The translations under genes and the position numbers were made by a program. From Xylophilus ampelinus (GTDB lineage Bacteria > Pseudomonadota > Gammaproteobacteria > Burkholderiales > Burkholderiaceae_C): 64,000 nt of DNA. The stretch spans positions 62,001 to 126,000 of the forward strand of contig NZ_CABFMN010000128.1 in NCBI RefSeq assembly GCF_901875635.1, in the 5' to 3' direction. The first letter of the stretch is position 1. Each line of letters starts with the position of its first letter. Positions 42,630 to 53,459 of this stretch are shown here, piece by piece. The notes under the pieces were generated by a model. It ran no database searches. It saw only the letters and a program-made list of their open reading frames with translations, and was not told the DNA's origin.

Positions 42630-43213
42630 ACGCCGCACGAATGCACCACCCGGGTGCCATGTCGCCACGCCGCGCGCAAGCGGGCGCCGCACTGTTCGTC
42701 GCCATGATCATGGTGCTGCTGCTCCTGGTGATCGCGGTGGCCGGCATGCGCACGGTCACGCTGGAGTCGCGCATTGGCGGCAACATGCTGCAAAGCCATC
42801 GCATGCAGGAGACGGCCGACGGCACCCTGCGCGAAGGCGAGCGGACGATCCAGGCCTATGGCATCTCTCTGAAGCCTTGCGCCAGCGGTGCCAAGTCGCC
42901 CGTGGACGGCAGCAAGCCCTGCTTCATCTCCGAAGCGCGCGCCGACACGAACGGCCTGAAGACGGACTTCGCGGTCAGTGCCAAGGCGTCCGGCTTCGAT
43001 GACCCACGCGGCTACTGGTATCCGCGTTACATCGCCACCCAGTGCCCCAAGGGCTCCAGCGCCACCGCAGCGCTGGAATCGGCCAACACCGGCTGCACCG
43101 AGTTCTACGAAGTCAACTCGCAGGCCACCAAGTCCACGTCGGACACCACGCGCCCGGCCTGCGGGCGCGATGCGCTGTGTCTGCGCTCCGCGATCAATCT
43201 GTTCATCAAATAG
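42626..43213 (+). CDS. pilX: Type IV pilus assembly protein PilX
   Basis: A 195-residue protein with a PilX N-terminus: QAG-AALFVAMIMVLLLLVIAVAG, a prepilin-like helix lacking the canonical Glu5, typical of PilX. It is followed by MRTVTLESRIGGNMLQSHRMQ, the conserved PilX segment, and a Cys-containing C-terminal domain. Works with PilV, PilW and PilY1 at the pilus tip. The start overlaps the pilW stop by 4 bp. Confidence 0.92.
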   Translation: MNAARMHHPGAMSPRRAQAGAALFVAMIMVLLLLVIAVAGMRTVTLESRIGGNMLQSHRMQETADGTLREGERTIQAYGISLKPCASGAKSPVDGSKPCFISEARADTNGLKTDFAVSAKASGFDDPRGYWYPRYIATQCPKGSSATAALESANTGCTEFYEVNSQATKSTSDTTRPACGRDALCLRSAINLFIK

Positions 43214-43229
43214 TCAGCCGAGGAAACGC

Positions 43230-46200
43230 ATGATGGTGAAGACCTCGACCCAAGACCGCTCTGCGTTCAGGGCATTCCACGCCGCGGGCCTGCTGACGGC
43301 AGCCGTTGCCCTGTTCGCCGGCCAGCACCTGGCCAGCGCCCAGGTCACGACCGAGAGTGCGCTCGCGCAGACGCCGCTCTTCGTGAGCCAGAGCTACCCG
43401 CCGCTGAACATGCTGGTGATGGGCCGCGACCACAAGATGTACTACGAGGCGTACAACGACGCCTCGGACCTGGACGGCGACGGCGTGATCGACGTGGGTT
43501 ACAAGCCCGACAAGATCGACTACTACGGCTACTTCAACAACAACGCCTGCTACTCGTACAGCAGCGACAAGTTCACGCCCGTGGCTGCCGCCACCGGCAC
43601 CAAGAAAAAGCAGTGCGACGGTACCAAGTGGAGTGGCGACTTCCTGAACTACCTGACCACTTCGCGCATGGACGCGATGCGGCGGGTGCTCTACGGCGGC
43701 ACACGCGCGCCTAATGAAGACACCGCGTCTGGTACGGTGTTGCAGGGTTCCTTTATTCCTCGCGACGCGCACAGCTGGGGCAAGGCCTACGACCCGACTC
43801 GCGATCTGTCGATCTACGACATTCGCAAGTACACGCCGCTCGCCCAGCCTGTGGCCGGTACGCGTCATCTGTTTGCTGTGACCACAACAGCAGAAAGCGA
43901 CGATGGCGCTATCCCCCGCTTGCGCGTGCTGAACGATTCGAGGTTCCAGATCTGGGAATGGGTGTCCAAGGAACAGCCCGTGGCCCAGGACAAGTGCATC
44001 GACAACGGCACCAGCTGTGAACAGGGCGCGTCCTCTAATTTCGAGATGTTGCCGTCCAGTTCCTTTCGAAATCTGAGCATTTCGACGTGGAAGTCGACGG
44101 GCAACACGCCTCGAACCGGCCCGGAGATGGATTCTTACTTCACGAACAACGCCCAAGCAGGCAATCTGTGCGGCACCGGGACACTCAGCGTGATCAACAC
44201 CCAGGGGCCGAACAACAATCCTTTCGTGCCAGGGGCACACAGTTGCACGCAGGATCACTACATCACCAAGATCACCGGTGAAATCTTGATTCCTACAGCG
44301 GACAGCTATACCTTTGCTGTGGACGGCGACGACGCGGTGGATGCGACCATCGACGGCAACACCTGGGGCTGGTATGACAACCACGGCGGCGACCGCTCGC
44401 AGGGAGGACTGCAAAGCCATTCGAAAGAGATCACCTTCTCCAGCGCGGGATGGAAGACGGTGACATTTCGCCAGGTCGAGAATGCCGGCGACGATCACTG
44501 GGGCCTGGCAGTGAAGAACACGCGGCCTGCAAGCGCGATCACCGACTACAAGGTGCGGGTGGACGCATGCACGAGCGGCAATGCTGCACTGCGCGAAGAC
44601 ACCTGCAAGCCCTATCAGAACGACGCCGGCACCATCGTCTACAAGCCGACCGGCCTGCTGCACGATTTCGGCGAGAACGAGAAGATGTACTTCGGTCTTC
44701 TCACGGGCTCGTACCAGAAGAATATCGCCGGCGGCACGCTGCGCCGCAACGTGAGCAAGTTCACGTCGGAAGTGAATCCCAAGACCGGCCAGTTCATCAC
44801 CCCGGCCGACGGCAAGGGCATCGTCGCCAACATCGACGGCCAGAAGGTCATCGGCTTCAACGGGTCGACCTACAACAACTGCGGGTGGATCACCGACGGC
44901 CCGATCAGCAAGAAGGACCACCCTGAAAACTGCGCCATGTGGGGCAATCCTGTGGCAGAGATGATGTTCGAGACGCTGCGCTACTTCGCCGGTGCGACTG
45001 CGGCGCATGCCACTTACGACTACGGCAACGGCTCGAGCAAGGACAAAGACCTGGGCCTTTCCAAGCCGGCTTGGAAGCCGCCCTACTCCTCCTCCACCGG
45101 TGGCGGCGGCTACCTACAGTGCGCGCGGCCGGTCATGACGGTGCTGAGCGATATCAACCCGTCCTACGACTCCAAGATTCCCGGCAGCCAGTACAACCCG
45201 ATCGCGATCGATGCTTCAGACCTGGGCGCCTTCGATGTTTCGAGCGAGGTCGATGCGATCGGCGCCGCCGAAGGCATTCACGGCAAGAACTTCTTCATCG
45301 GTCAGTCCGTCGCGAAGCCGAGCAATGCGGACGACGCCCCCACAGTCAAGACGGTCAGCCGTCTTTCCGAGGTCCGGGGCCTCTCGCCGCAAGAACCCAG
45401 CAAGGAGGGCACCTACTACGCCGCGGGCGTCGCGCGCTACGCCGCCAACAATTTCCTCTTCGGCAACGCCAAAGGCAAGAACCGGCTGATGACCTACTCC
45501 GTAGCCATCGCGTCACCGCTGCCTGAGATCCGCTTCCCGGTGGGCGCAGGACGCTATGTCACCATCGCGCCATACGCCAAATCGGTGACCGGCAGCGGCA
45601 TCGACAACACGAAGTTCGCGCCGACGAACCAGATCGTGGACTACTACGTCGACCGCATCGCCAACACGGGCGCAGCCGACCAGGATACGGCGGTCAACGG
45701 GGGGCGACCGTATGCGGAGTTCCGCATCAACTACGAGGACGTGGAGCAGGGTGCCGACCACGACATGGATGCCATTTCCCGCTACACGGTGGCGCTGCAG
45801 GCCGACAACACGGTGAAGATCGACATGGTGTCCGAATACGCCGCAGGCGGCATCGGCCAGCACCAGGGCTACGTGATCTCCGGCACGACGAAGGACGGCA
45901 TGTACCTGGACGTCCGGGACAAGGACACCGCATCGGTGTTCTATGCCCTCAACACGCCGCAAGGACGCGACCCAGGGTATTGCCTGAACCGCTCCACCGA
46001 TCCTGAGTGCATCAACCTGGGCCTGACCTCCAGCCGCGTCTTCACGCCGAGTGCGACCAGCAGCTCCGGTACCTTTCTGAAAGGCCCTCTGTGGTATGCA
46101 GCGAAGTACGGCATGCCGGGACGCGACCCGAGCACCGTCGCGGGCGACCCCGACAACTACTTTCTGGTCACCAACGCCACGACCCTGAAGGCGCAGATGA

Positions 46201-48206
46201 CCAAGGCCTTCAACGACATCGTGCAGAACACGAATTCGGTGACGGCAGTGTCGGTCGATGTGCCTGGAGGCACGATCACCGCCGGCGCCGACCTGTATCG
46301 AACCCGCTTCGAAGCCGATGGATGGACGGGTGACGTGATCCGCGAACGGCTCACCGACACCAAGACAGGCCTGAACTACGTGCGCACGTGGAGCGCGGCA
46401 GAGAAGTTGTCCAACCGCACCACGGCAAGGAAGATCTACTACTCGGCTGCCGGTGTCGCGACGCCGACGCTGCGGGAGTTCACCTGGGAGGCAATCAACG
46501 GCCAGACGTCCGATGTGGCGTGGAAGACCGCGCTCAACATCAACCCGGCCACGAACACATCGGATAGCAAGGCGGAGCAGCGCATCGCCTTCCTGCGCGG
46601 CGAGAACGACACGCTGCGGGAACGCAAAAAGCTGACCAATGGAAAGTCCAATATCCTGGGCGACATCGTGAACTCCTCGCCCGTGCGGGTGAACGGCCCG
46701 CTTTACCGGGCGAGTGCAGCCGACGGGCTGGAAGGCACCGGCAGCAACTATGGCACTTTCGCCAGCGGCCAGGCGGGCCAGCCCGAAATGATCTATGTGG
46801 GCGCCAACGACGGCATGCTGCACGCGTTCCGCGCCGAAACCGGCGAGGAGGAGTTCGCGTTCATTCCCACGGCGGTGCGAACCAATCTGAACCTGCTGAC
46901 CGCGTCCAACTACGGCGTCAAGGACGGCATCGAGCACCGCTACTACGTCGACGGCACGCCCACGGTGTCGGACGTTTATTTCGGCGGCAAGTGGCACAAG
47001 GTGCTGGTGGGCAGCCTGGGCGCCGGGGGCAGGGCGGTGTTTGCGATGGACATCACCGATCCGACCGCGCCCAAGTTGCTGTGGGAGTTCGGCTCCGGCG
47101 ATAACAACAACATGGGCAACTCTCTGGCTCAGCCGACGATTGCGCGGCTGAACGACCCGAGCTCAGGCAAAGGCAAGTGGGTGGCGCTGGTGCCGAACGG
47201 CTACCAGGGGGGCAACAGCCTGGCGGGCAACGGTGGCGCCAGCCTGTTCGTCATCGACATCTCCAACGGCAGCGTGCTGCGTCGGCTGGACGTGGATGCA
47301 GGCGCGACGACGGCCGAGCTGGGGACGCTGGGCAATGGCCTGTCGCGCATCTCTGCCGTCGACGGTAACGGCGACGGCAAGGCCGACATGGCCTACGCGG
47401 GTGACCTGATGGGGAACGTGTGGCGCTTCGACATGCGCAGCGGCGACGTGAACGCATGGACCGCGCAAAAGCTGTTCACGGCCAAGGATGGGACCGGCGC
47501 ACGCCAGCCCATCACCGCGGCGCCCTACGTGACCGGACATCCGCTCGGTCGAGGCGACCTGGTCATGTTCGGGACTGGGCGTCTGCTCACGGCGACCGAT
47601 AAGAGCAGCACGCAGAAGCAGAGCGTCTACGGCATCTGGGACCGTTACTCGGAGTTCAGTTCGGTGGCGCCGTCGCCGCTGCCAACCGCCAACAAGACGC
47701 GCAGCAACCTGCAGGACCAGAGCTTCACCGAGCTGGTCGCGGGCTCGGGCAACTATGGGATCTCCAAGACGCCCATGCAGTGGTACAAGACGACGGCCAC
47801 GGGCACGACGGACACGGATGTCGACAAGTGGGGCTGGTACGTCGATCTGCCGCGCAACGGCGAGAAGATGACCTACGACATGACGCTGTACGGCAAGGGA
47901 CTGTTCTTCTCGACCATCCGCACGTCCGAAGACCCATGCTCCGCCGGCCTCAGCGGCACGCTCTACGCGATCGACCCCAACTCGGGCGGGCAGACGAACT
48001 ACGTGGTGTTCGACATGAACGGCGACGGTGCCTTCAATGCCTTCGACGCGGTGGGAGGCGGCACGGTCAGCGGCACACAGACCGGGGCCGGCAAGCAGAC
48101 CATCCGCGCGGCACGGGTCTTCGATCCGAGCGCGAACGCCGAGAAGCGCGTCAACTCGGGGGTCGAGTTCGGCCGCCAGAGCTGGCGCCGGCAACCTCCG
48201 AACTGA
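43230..48206 (+). CDS. pilY1: Type IV pilus tip adhesin/assembly factor PilY1, with PA14-like insert
   Basis: A 1658-residue secreted protein with a signal peptide (about 1-38, ending LASAQ). The N-terminal part carries a calcium-site-like [11 protein letters not shown] (about residue 80). Residues about 345-435 resemble a PA14 carbohydrate-binding domain ([40 protein letters not shown]). The C-terminal third is the PilY1 beta-propeller ([58 protein letters not shown], the last a Ca2+ site that controls retraction in Pseudomonas). It is expected at the pilus tip in surface sensing and adhesion. Start at 43230 with GAGGAAA 5 bp upstream. The PA14-like part looks less GC-rich than its flanks. 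Confidence 0.94.
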   Translation: MMVKTSTQDRSAFRAFHAAGLLTAAVALFAGQHLASAQVTTESALAQTPLFVSQSYPPLNMLVMGRDHKMYYEAYNDASDLDGDGVIDVGYKPDKIDYYGYFNNNACYSYSSDKFTPVAAATGTKKKQCDGTKWSGDFLNYLTTSRMDAMRRVLYGGTRAPNEDTASGTVLQGSFIPRDAHSWGKAYDPTRDLSIYDIRKYTPLAQPVAGTRHLFAVTTTAESDDGAIPRLRVLNDSRFQIWEWVSKEQPVAQDKCIDNGTSCEQGASSNFEMLPSSSFRNLSISTWKSTGNTPRTGPEMDSYFTNNAQAGNLCGTGTLSVINTQGPNNNPFVPGAHSCTQDHYITKITGEILIPTADSYTFAVDGDDAVDATIDGNTWGWYDNHGGDRSQGGLQSHSKEITFSSAGWKTVTFRQVENAGDDHWGLAVKNTRPASAITDYKVRVDACTSGNAALREDTCKPYQNDAGTIVYKPTGLLHDFGENEKMYFGLLTGSYQKNIAGGTLRRNVSKFTSEVNPKTGQFITPADGKGIVANIDGQKVIGFNGSTYNNCGWITDGPISKKDHPENCAMWGNPVAEMMFETLRYFAGATAAHATYDYGNGSSKDKDLGLSKPAWKPPYSSSTGGGGYLQCARPVMTVLSDINPSYDSKIPGSQYNPIAIDASDLGAFDVSSEVDAIGAAEGIHGKNFFIGQSVAKPSNADDAPTVKTVSRLSEVRGLSPQEPSKEGTYYAAGVARYAANNFLFGNAKGKNRLMTYSVAIASPLPEIRFPVGAGRYVTIAPYAKSVTGSGIDNTKFAPTNQIVDYYVDRIANTGAADQDTAVNGGRPYAEFRINYEDVEQGADHDMDAISRYTVALQADNTVKIDMVSEYAAGGIGQHQGYVISGTTKDGMYLDVRDKDTASVFYALNTPQGRDPGYCLNRSTDPECINLGLTSSRVFTPSATSSSGTFLKGPLWYAAKYGMPGRDPSTVAGDPDNYFLVTNATTLKAQMTKAFNDIVQNTNSVTAVSVDVPGGTITAGADLYRTRFEADGWTGDVIRERLTDTKTGLNYVRTWSAAEKLSNRTTARKIYYSAAGVATPTLREFTWEAINGQTSDVAWKTALNINPATNTSDSKAEQRIAFLRGENDTLRERKKLTNGKSNILGDIVNSSPVRVNGPLYRASAADGLEGTGSNYGTFASGQAGQPEMIYVGANDGMLHAFRAETGEEEFAFIPTAVRTNLNLLTASNYGVKDGIEHRYYVDGTPTVSDVYFGGKWHKVLVGSLGAGGRAVFAMDITDPTAPKLLWEFGSGDNNNMGNSLAQPTIARLNDPSSGKGKWVALVPNGYQGGNSLAGNGGASLFVIDISNGSVLRRLDVDAGATTAELGTLGNGLSRISAVDGNGDGKADMAYAGDLMGNVWRFDMRSGDVNAWTAQKLFTAKDGTGARQPITAAPYVTGHPLGRGDLVMFGTGRLLTATDKSSTQKQSVYGIWDRYSEFSSVAPSPLPTANKTRSNLQDQSFTELVAGSGNYGISKTPMQWYKTTATGTTDTDVDKWGWYVDLPRNGEKMTYDMTLYGKGLFFSTIRTSEDPCSAGLSGTLYAIDPNSGGQTNYVVFDMNGDGAFNAFDAVGGGTVSGTQTGAGKQTIRAARVFDPSANAEKRVNSGVEFGRQSWRRQPPN

Positions 48207-48289
48207 GGCCAAAGATGACAGCACTCTGCATGTACGCTCAGTCGAGTGGACGAGTCCGCCGGCCTCGCCTGACCGGGAAGGAAGTCTCC

Positions 48290-48715
48290 ATGCGCCAGTC
48301 TGCAAAGGGCTTCACGCTCATCGAATTGATGATCGTGGTCGCCGTTGTCGCGATCCTGGCGGCCATTGCCTATCCGTCATATCAGGAGTACGTGATGCGG
48401 TCGCGGCGCGTGGAAGGGCAGGCACTGCTGAACGATGTGGCTGCGCGCCAGGAACGCTGGCGCGCGCAGAACGGCACCTACATGACGGACCAGGCGAACA
48501 TCGACAAGCTCAAGTTGCCCTATGGCGACAAGTCCGAACACGGCTACTACAACTTGAAAGTGGGCTTCGTGGCTGACGGCTCCGACGGCGGCTATACGCT
48601 GACGGCTGAACGGGCGCTCAGCCAGACTGCAGACACCCGCTGCGGCGACTTCATCTTGACCGCCACGGGCAAGAAGGACGTATCGTCGGGCACAGTGGCG
48701 GACTGCTGGAGATAA
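48290..48715 (+). CDS. pilE: Type IV pilin PilE-family (minor or major)
   Basis: A 141-residue pilin. Prepilin site [31 protein letters not shown] (read in parts) with Glu5. The globular domain has [16 protein letters not shown] and a C-terminal disulfide pair (DTRCGDFIL ... VADCWR), the D-region typical of PilE-like minor pilins. The ribosome-binding site GGAAGGAAG precedes the ATG at 48290 by 6 bp. It closes the minor-pilin operon, 83 bp after pilY1. Length and position favour a minor pilin over the major subunit. Confidence 0.92.
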   Translation: MRQSAKGFTLIELMIVVAVVAILAAIAYPSYQEYVMRSRRVEGQALLNDVAARQERWRAQNGTYMTDQANIDKLKLPYGDKSEHGYYNLKVGFVADGSDGGYTLTAERALSQTADTRCGDFILTATGKKDVSSGTVADCWR

Positions 48716-48775
48716 GGGCGGTACCCCACGGCAGACGTCTCGGACAGCGGCCGGCTCGCCCGGCCACCCTGGCGT

Positions 48776-49591
48776 TCAGAATGTCAGCACGCCCGACGTG
48801 CGCAACCACCGGATCTCCTGGCTGCGCACCAGCCGCGCCAGCGCGCTGGCCGGGTCCGCGGCCAGCACACCGATCTCGGCCATGATCTCTTCGGTCTCCG
48901 CCGGCTTGGTGTGGGTGATGTAGATCGGGTAGCGGCGCCCGGCGGCGATTTGGCTCAGCTCGGCCGCGAGCGAGTCCGGCGCGAGGTGCAGGCTGCGCGC
49001 GGCCAGGGCCAGCTCGCGGTTGCTGAAGGCGGTCTCGATGACCAGCGCCGCGACGTCCAGCGCGTTGATGCGATCCCAGAAGGGCTTGTTGCGTTCGGTG
49101 TCGCCGCTGAAGACCCAGTGCGGGCCTCCAGTCGCCGGCCGGATGGCAAAGCCGCAGGCCGGCACCGTGTGGACGGCTGGCAGCACCTCGACGACCTTGG
49201 GCGCACGGGTGCCGATGCGCAGGGTTTCGCCCACGGCAAAGTCGTGAAAGCTGACGAAAGGCGCGTCTTGGCTGGGAATGTTCGCGAAATCGGGCCAGAT
49301 GACGTTGTTGAAGACGTGGGCCCGCAGCGCCTCGATGGTGGCCCGCAGCGCATGTACCCGCAGCGGTGCGCCGCGCTGGCTGGCCACGGCGTCGATCATG
49401 AGGGGAAGCGCAGCGACATGGTCGAGGTGCGAATGGGTAAGCACGACGTCGTCGATGGCCGCCATCTCTTCCAGAGTCAGGTCGCCGACGCCCGTCCCGG
49501 CGTCGACCAGCAGGTCGTCGTCGACCAGGAAAGACGTGGTGCGGCAGTCCCTGGCGATGGCGCCCGAACAACCCAGCACACGCACCTGCAT
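48776..49591 (-). CDS. Metallo-beta-lactamase-fold hydrolase, putative 3',5'-cyclic-nucleotide phosphodiesterase
   Basis: A 271-residue enzyme: MQVRVLGCSGAIARDCRTTS at the start, metal motif THSHLDHVAALPL (HxHxDH), further ligands His in AVHTVPACGF and Asp in FSGDTERN, and His in YITHTKPAE. It resembles class II cyclic-nucleotide phosphodiesterases and RNase Z-type enzymes. Its position at the end of an operon with a CHASE2 nucleotide cyclase favours cNMP hydrolysis. The ATG at 49591 has AAGGA at 8 bp. Gap to the cyclase gene is 24 bp. Confidence 0.85.
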   Translation of the reverse strand: MQVRVLGCSGAIARDCRTTSFLVDDDLLVDAGTGVGDLTLEEMAAIDDVVLTHSHLDHVAALPLMIDAVASQRGAPLRVHALRATIEALRAHVFNNVIWPDFANIPSQDAPFVSFHDFAVGETLRIGTRAPKVVEVLPAVHTVPACGFAIRPATGGPHWVFSGDTERNKPFWDRINALDVAALVIETAFSNRELALAARSLHLAPDSLAAELSQIAAGRRYPIYITHTKPAETEEIMAEIGVLAADPASALARLVRSQEIRWLRTSGVLTF

Positions 49592-49615
49592 CGGATCAAT
49601 CCTTCCAGAAAGCAA

Positions 49616-51892
49616 TCACTTGCGCTCGAATTGAATGGCGCCGTCCCAATCGGTGTCGGGGGGCCGCATGCGGATGGAGGCTAAGCGCTGGGCGTAAACC
49701 CGGTAAAGGACTTTTTTCTCATGCCCGCGGCGCAACGCATCAAGAAGCAGTTCCGTGGCATGCCAACGGCGTGCGCGGTAGGCCTCCAGCACGGCCTGCC
49801 ATTGTGATAGCTCTTCGAGCTGTTGCGGCGTGGCGTTTGCGCGCAAGCCACGGGGGGTAAAGATGGTGACCTCCTGCAGCTTGCCCTTGACCCGGACGCG
49901 GTCCACCTCCTGCCACAGGTGGGCGTCACACTGCAGGCGGGTGGCTTCGCTGGCCACGATATCGATGCCATAGTGCTCGCCCAGACCTTCCAGCCGAGCG
50001 GCAAGGTTGACGGCGTCGCCGATGACGGTATAGCTGCGGCGGTGCGTGGAGCCCATGTCGCCCACGCTCATGACGCCGGTATTCAGGCCGATGCCGACAC
50101 TGAGGGACGGCAGGCTACGAAGCCGGTGGGTGGCGTTGATGTGGTCTACTGCCGCGCTCATCTCCATCGCGGCCCGCACGGCCAGGCTGGCATGCTCGGG
50201 CGTGTCCACCGGTGCGCCCCAGAAGGCCATGACGCAGTCGCCCATGTACTTGTCGACGGTCCCGCAATGCGCACTGATGATGTCCGTCAGGCGGCTGAAC
50301 ACCTCGTTGAGAAAGGTCTGCAGGTCCTCGGGCGCCATCTGCTCCGACAGGCGGGTGAAGCCGCGCATGTCGCAGAACATGACGGTCAGTTCCTTGCTTT
50401 CGGCTCGCATGCTGTAGCGGCTCGGGTCGAGCACCATCTCGCTCACCAGTTGTGGGGGCACGTAGGTACCGAAGAGCTTGGCCAGTCCGCGGCGCGTGCG
50501 CGCCTCGACGAAGTAGCCCCAGCCCATGTTGAGCGCAAAGGCCGCCGCCACCATCAACACGCTCGCCGCCTGCGGCATCACCAGGCCGCTGCGCTGGAAG
50601 AGCAGGTGGTTGATGCCCAGAGGCGCCAGCATGCAAGTCAGAGCCAGGAGCACGGCACGCACCGGGCCGAGCAGCGAAAGGCCGATCGCCAGGATGCCGC
50701 CAAGCAACACGATCATGGTGAAATCGTAGCCTGCAGCGTAGTCCGGCACGGCCAGGAAGCGGCGGTCGAGCAGGCTCGATATCATGCTCGCGTGGACCTC
50801 GACGCCAGGATAGGTGGCACTCACCGGGGTGGCGCGCAGGTCCTGCAGGCCCGGCGCGCTCGCGCCGACGAGCACGATCTTCCCGCTCAGTTCACCCGCT
50901 GCCAGTCGACCATCCAGCACGTCGATGGCAGAGATGTAGCGGAAAGATCCGCCCTGTGCCCCGCCCGGCCCGCGGTAGGGCACGAGCGCGCTGGCCTGCT
51001 GATCGACCGGCACGGCCAGCGGTCCACTGGGCTGGCCCATCACCAGCGCCTCCAGGATCGGGGCCGCGCCGCCCACTTCGCGGGCCAGACGTGGATAGGG
51101 CGCCGAGGCGCCCGTGGCCCGCCGATAGACGGCCAAGCTCAAGGATTCGTAATAGCCGGCCAAGGACGGGTCGGCGCCCTGGACCGGCTCGTAGCGCGCG
51201 ATGAGCGGCACCGCGCGGACCACGCCATCCGCATGGGGGTCGATGACCACATTGAGAAATCCCGCAGGCGCCACGGCCGCCAAGACGGGGATGCTGGCGC
51301 CGTAGCTGTTCCATGCTGTGGCGTAGTCGCGCGCGTTCGGCAAGGCGTCGGGCGGCAGAACGGGTGGTGGCAACCCGCCTTTGGCGCGTGGCTGGGGGCT
51401 TTGCGTGAAATAGAACCCCAGCACCACGTTCTGACCCGCAAGGGAATGGGCGAACGCGGCGTCGTGGTCCGGCGCGGCGGCCAGCGATCGCATCGCCACA
51501 CCGTGTCCCGAGCCGTTGCTCGAGCGCTCGCCGCCCAGCGCTGCCTGGCCCGAGTGACGATCGGCTTCGGCAAACATCACGTCGAAGCCGAGGACCGAGG
51601 CCTGCTGGCGTCCGAGGACTTCGCTGGTCAGCCGCGCCAGCCGATCGCGGCTCCAGGGCCATTGGCCGACTTCCTGCAAGCTTGTGTCGTCGATGTCGAC
51701 GATGACGATGCGAGGGTCGAGCGTGGCCGGCAACGTTGCGCGCAGCCGGGCGTCGTAGATCAGCGCGTCGAAACGGTCGAGGAAAGGAATGCGCCAGATG
51801 CCAGCCGCATGCCCCAGCGCCAGCAACACCGGCAGCAGCGTGACGGCGACACGCAGCCAGTGCCGCCGTAGCGGCCTTATCAGCCGCTGCAC
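49616..51892 (-). CDS. CHASE2-domain class III adenylate/guanylate cyclase
   Basis: A 758-residue membrane enzyme starting with GTG at 51892. There is an N-terminal helix, then a periplasmic CHASE2 sensor (about 45-400; IVIVDIDDTSLQEVGQWPWSR, GFDVMFAEAD, GKIVLVGASAPGLQDL). Three helices follow (about 395-475). The class III cyclase domain (about 510-690) has metal Asp in VMFCDMRGFTRLSE and DKYMGDCVMAFWGAP, and transition-state segment GDAVNLAARLEGLGE. Substrate-determining residues cannot be assigned with certainty by eye. Likely makes cAMP in response to an envelope signal; PDE, FHA and PP2C partners are co-transcribed. The FHA gene ends 15 bp upstream. Confidence 0.92.
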   Translation of the reverse strand: MQRLIRPLRRHWLRVAVTLLPVLLALGHAAGIWRIPFLDRFDALIYDARLRATLPATLDPRIVIVDIDDTSLQEVGQWPWSRDRLARLTSEVLGRQQASVLGFDVMFAEADRHSGQAALGGERSSNGSGHGVAMRSLAAAPDHDAAFAHSLAGQNVVLGFYFTQSPQPRAKGGLPPPVLPPDALPNARDYATAWNSYGASIPVLAAVAPAGFLNVVIDPHADGVVRAVPLIARYEPVQGADPSLAGYYESLSLAVYRRATGASAPYPRLAREVGGAAPILEALVMGQPSGPLAVPVDQQASALVPYRGPGGAQGGSFRYISAIDVLDGRLAAGELSGKIVLVGASAPGLQDLRATPVSATYPGVEVHASMISSLLDRRFLAVPDYAAGYDFTMIVLLGGILAIGLSLLGPVRAVLLALTCMLAPLGINHLLFQRSGLVMPQAASVLMVAAAFALNMGWGYFVEARTRRGLAKLFGTYVPPQLVSEMVLDPSRYSMRAESKELTVMFCDMRGFTRLSEQMAPEDLQTFLNEVFSRLTDIISAHCGTVDKYMGDCVMAFWGAPVDTPEHASLAVRAAMEMSAAVDHINATHRLRSLPSLSVGIGLNTGVMSVGDMGSTHRRSYTVIGDAVNLAARLEGLGEHYGIDIVASEATRLQCDAHLWQEVDRVRVKGKLQEVTIFTPRGLRANATPQQLEELSQWQAVLEAYRARRWHATELLLDALRRGHEKKVLYRVYAQRLASIRMRPPDTDWDGAIQFERK

Positions 51893-51907
51893 TGCGGCAA
51901 GGGCCGG

Positions 51908-52564
51908 TCAGCCGTTGACGAACTGCATGCGCGTGCCACCAAGCTCGAGCACATCGCCGTCCTGCAGCGCGACAGCCTCGGCCCCCAGAGGCTCGCCGTT
52001 GAGCGTCGTCCCCCCGTCGATCGGTGCCACCACGTAGCCCTGCAGGCGACGGGTGACGGCCGCCACGGCCACGCCGGGTTTCCCGATGGTAGTGACCACT
52101 TTCTGCAGCGACACCTCGCGGCCCGCGCCGCTCCCGCTGAGCACGCGGATGACGGCCGATGCGCCTCCGCCCAGAGGAACGGGCGCAGTGACCCCGGCCG
52201 ACAGAGGAACCGGAGCTGACGCGGGCGCGAGGCCCGCAGCCGCCGGACGAGGCGCAGGCATGTCGACGGCCGGGCCGTTGACTGCCAGGTAGCGGATCTT
52301 GTACTTGCCGACTTCGATGACGTCGTTGTGCTCGAGCGCCTGCTTGCGGATGGCACGCGCGTTGACGTAGGTGCCGTTGGTGCTGTTGAGGTCTTCAAGG
52401 TAGACATCGGAGCCGATCATGTGCAGCACGGCATGCTCGCCGCTCACGGCAAGATTGTCGATCACGATGTCGTTGTAGGGGCGGCGGCCCAGCGTGGTGC
52501 GCTCCTTGGCAAGCGACACCTCCTTGAGGACAACTCCATCGATAGCAACCACCAACTTCGGCAT
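51908..52564 (-). CDS. Protein with two FHA domains
   Basis: A 218-residue cytoplasmic protein. The first FHA domain (about 18-90) is canonical: TTLGRRPYNDIVI, SGEHAVLH and DLNSTNGTYVN supply the phosphothreonine-binding Arg, Ser, His and Asn. An Ala/Pro linker leads to a second FHA-like domain (about 140-215; TTIGKPGVAVAAVTRR, TTLNGEPL) that lacks the SxxH and Arg signature and may not bind phosphate. A ribosome-binding site AGGAG lies 8 bp upstream. The PP2C gene immediately upstream would dephosphorylate FHA ligands; no Ser/Thr kinase is in the window. Confidence 0.93.
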   Translation of the reverse strand: MPKLVVAIDGVVLKEVSLAKERTTLGRRPYNDIVIDNLAVSGEHAVLHMIGSDVYLEDLNSTNGTYVNARAIRKQALEHNDVIEVGKYKIRYLAVNGPAVDMPAPRPAAAGLAPASAPVPLSAGVTAPVPLGGGASAVIRVLSGSGAGREVSLQKVVTTIGKPGVAVAAVTRRLQGYVVAPIDGGTTLNGEPLGAEAVALQDGDVLELGGTRMQFVNG

Positions 52565-52635
52565 GGCCGACTCTCCTGAAGAACGCGTGATAGGGGTATG
52601 TCGGCAGGCCCTGGGGAAACGGCCTTCCCGGTCTG

Positions 52636-53442
52636 TTAATCGGGAGCGGAGGCCGGCCCGGCCAGCGCCAGCACCACCGAGATGTTGTCCCGGCCCCCAT
52701 TCTCGTTCGCAGCTGCAACCAAAAGTGTTGCTTTTTCTGGAAGACTGTTATCTTGTAACAAAAGTGTGAAAATCTGCGCGTCGCTCACCATTTCGCTGAG
52801 ACCGTCCGAGCACAGCAGGAAAAGATCCCCAGGTTCCGCCACGTGCTCGTTGACCTCGAGCTCCACCTGCCGCTCGATGCCCAGCGCACGAGTGACGAGG
52901 TTGCGATGAGGAGATACGGCAGCCTCTTCCGGCGTGATGGCACCGGCGTCGAGCTGCTCTTGCAGCAACGAATGGTCACGGGTGAGCAACTCGAACTGGG
53001 TGCCTCGGCGGAGCCGATAGCAGCGCGAGTCGCCGATGTGCCCGACCAACACCCGCGGACCTCCGAAGGCCGCGACGACCAACGTGGTGCCCATGCCGCG
53101 CAACTGGTCGTTGGCCGCGCTGGCTTCGAAGATGGCGCGGTTGGCCTCGTCCGTGCTGCTCTGCATGGCCCGCCGCATGGCGCGAGACGGTGCGGCAGGC
53201 CCCGCGTGCGCCAACCACCGACCGAAGCTGGCCTGCACGAGCGCGATCGCCATGCCGCTGGCCACTTCTCCTCCGTTGTAGCCTCCCATCCCGTCAGCCA
53301 GCACGGCGACGCCAAGGCTGGGATCGAATGCGATCGCGTCCTCGTTGTTGCCTCGGACCTTGCCCGCATCGGTGAGCGCGGCGAATTCCCAAGGCAGCGG
53401 CAGCACCGACGTCGTAACGGAAACAGGTGCAGCGTTGGGCAT
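52636..53442 (-). CDS. PP2C-family serine/threonine phosphatase
   Basis: A 268-residue PPM phosphatase. Metal-binding motifs are present: TDAGKVRGNNEDAI, VLADGMGGYNGGEVAS, GHIGDSRCYRLRRG, CSDGLSEMVSD and NGGRDNISVVL. It resembles Stp1/PppA regulators, which reverse Ser/Thr phosphorylation of FHA-recognised proteins. The gene begins 17 bp after the terC2 stop and precedes the FHA gene by 71 bp, all on the minus strand, so it likely belongs to one transcript. Confidence 0.94.
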   Translation of the reverse strand: MPNAAPVSVTTSVLPLPWEFAALTDAGKVRGNNEDAIAFDPSLGVAVLADGMGGYNGGEVASGMAIALVQASFGRWLAHAGPAAPSRAMRRAMQSSTDEANRAIFEASAANDQLRGMGTTLVVAAFGGPRVLVGHIGDSRCYRLRRGTQFELLTRDHSLLQEQLDAGAITPEEAAVSPHRNLVTRALGIERQVELEVNEHVAEPGDLFLLCSDGLSEMVSDAQIFTLLLQDNSLPEKATLLVAAANENGGRDNISVVLALAGPASAPD

Positions 53443-53459
53443 GGACTAGGTTTCGGTTT

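Noticed and set aside
42978..43229. N-terminal extension of pilY1 in the same frame
   Set aside because: It overlaps pilX entirely, has no signal peptide, and the ATG at 43230 has a ribosome-binding site and a signal sequence.
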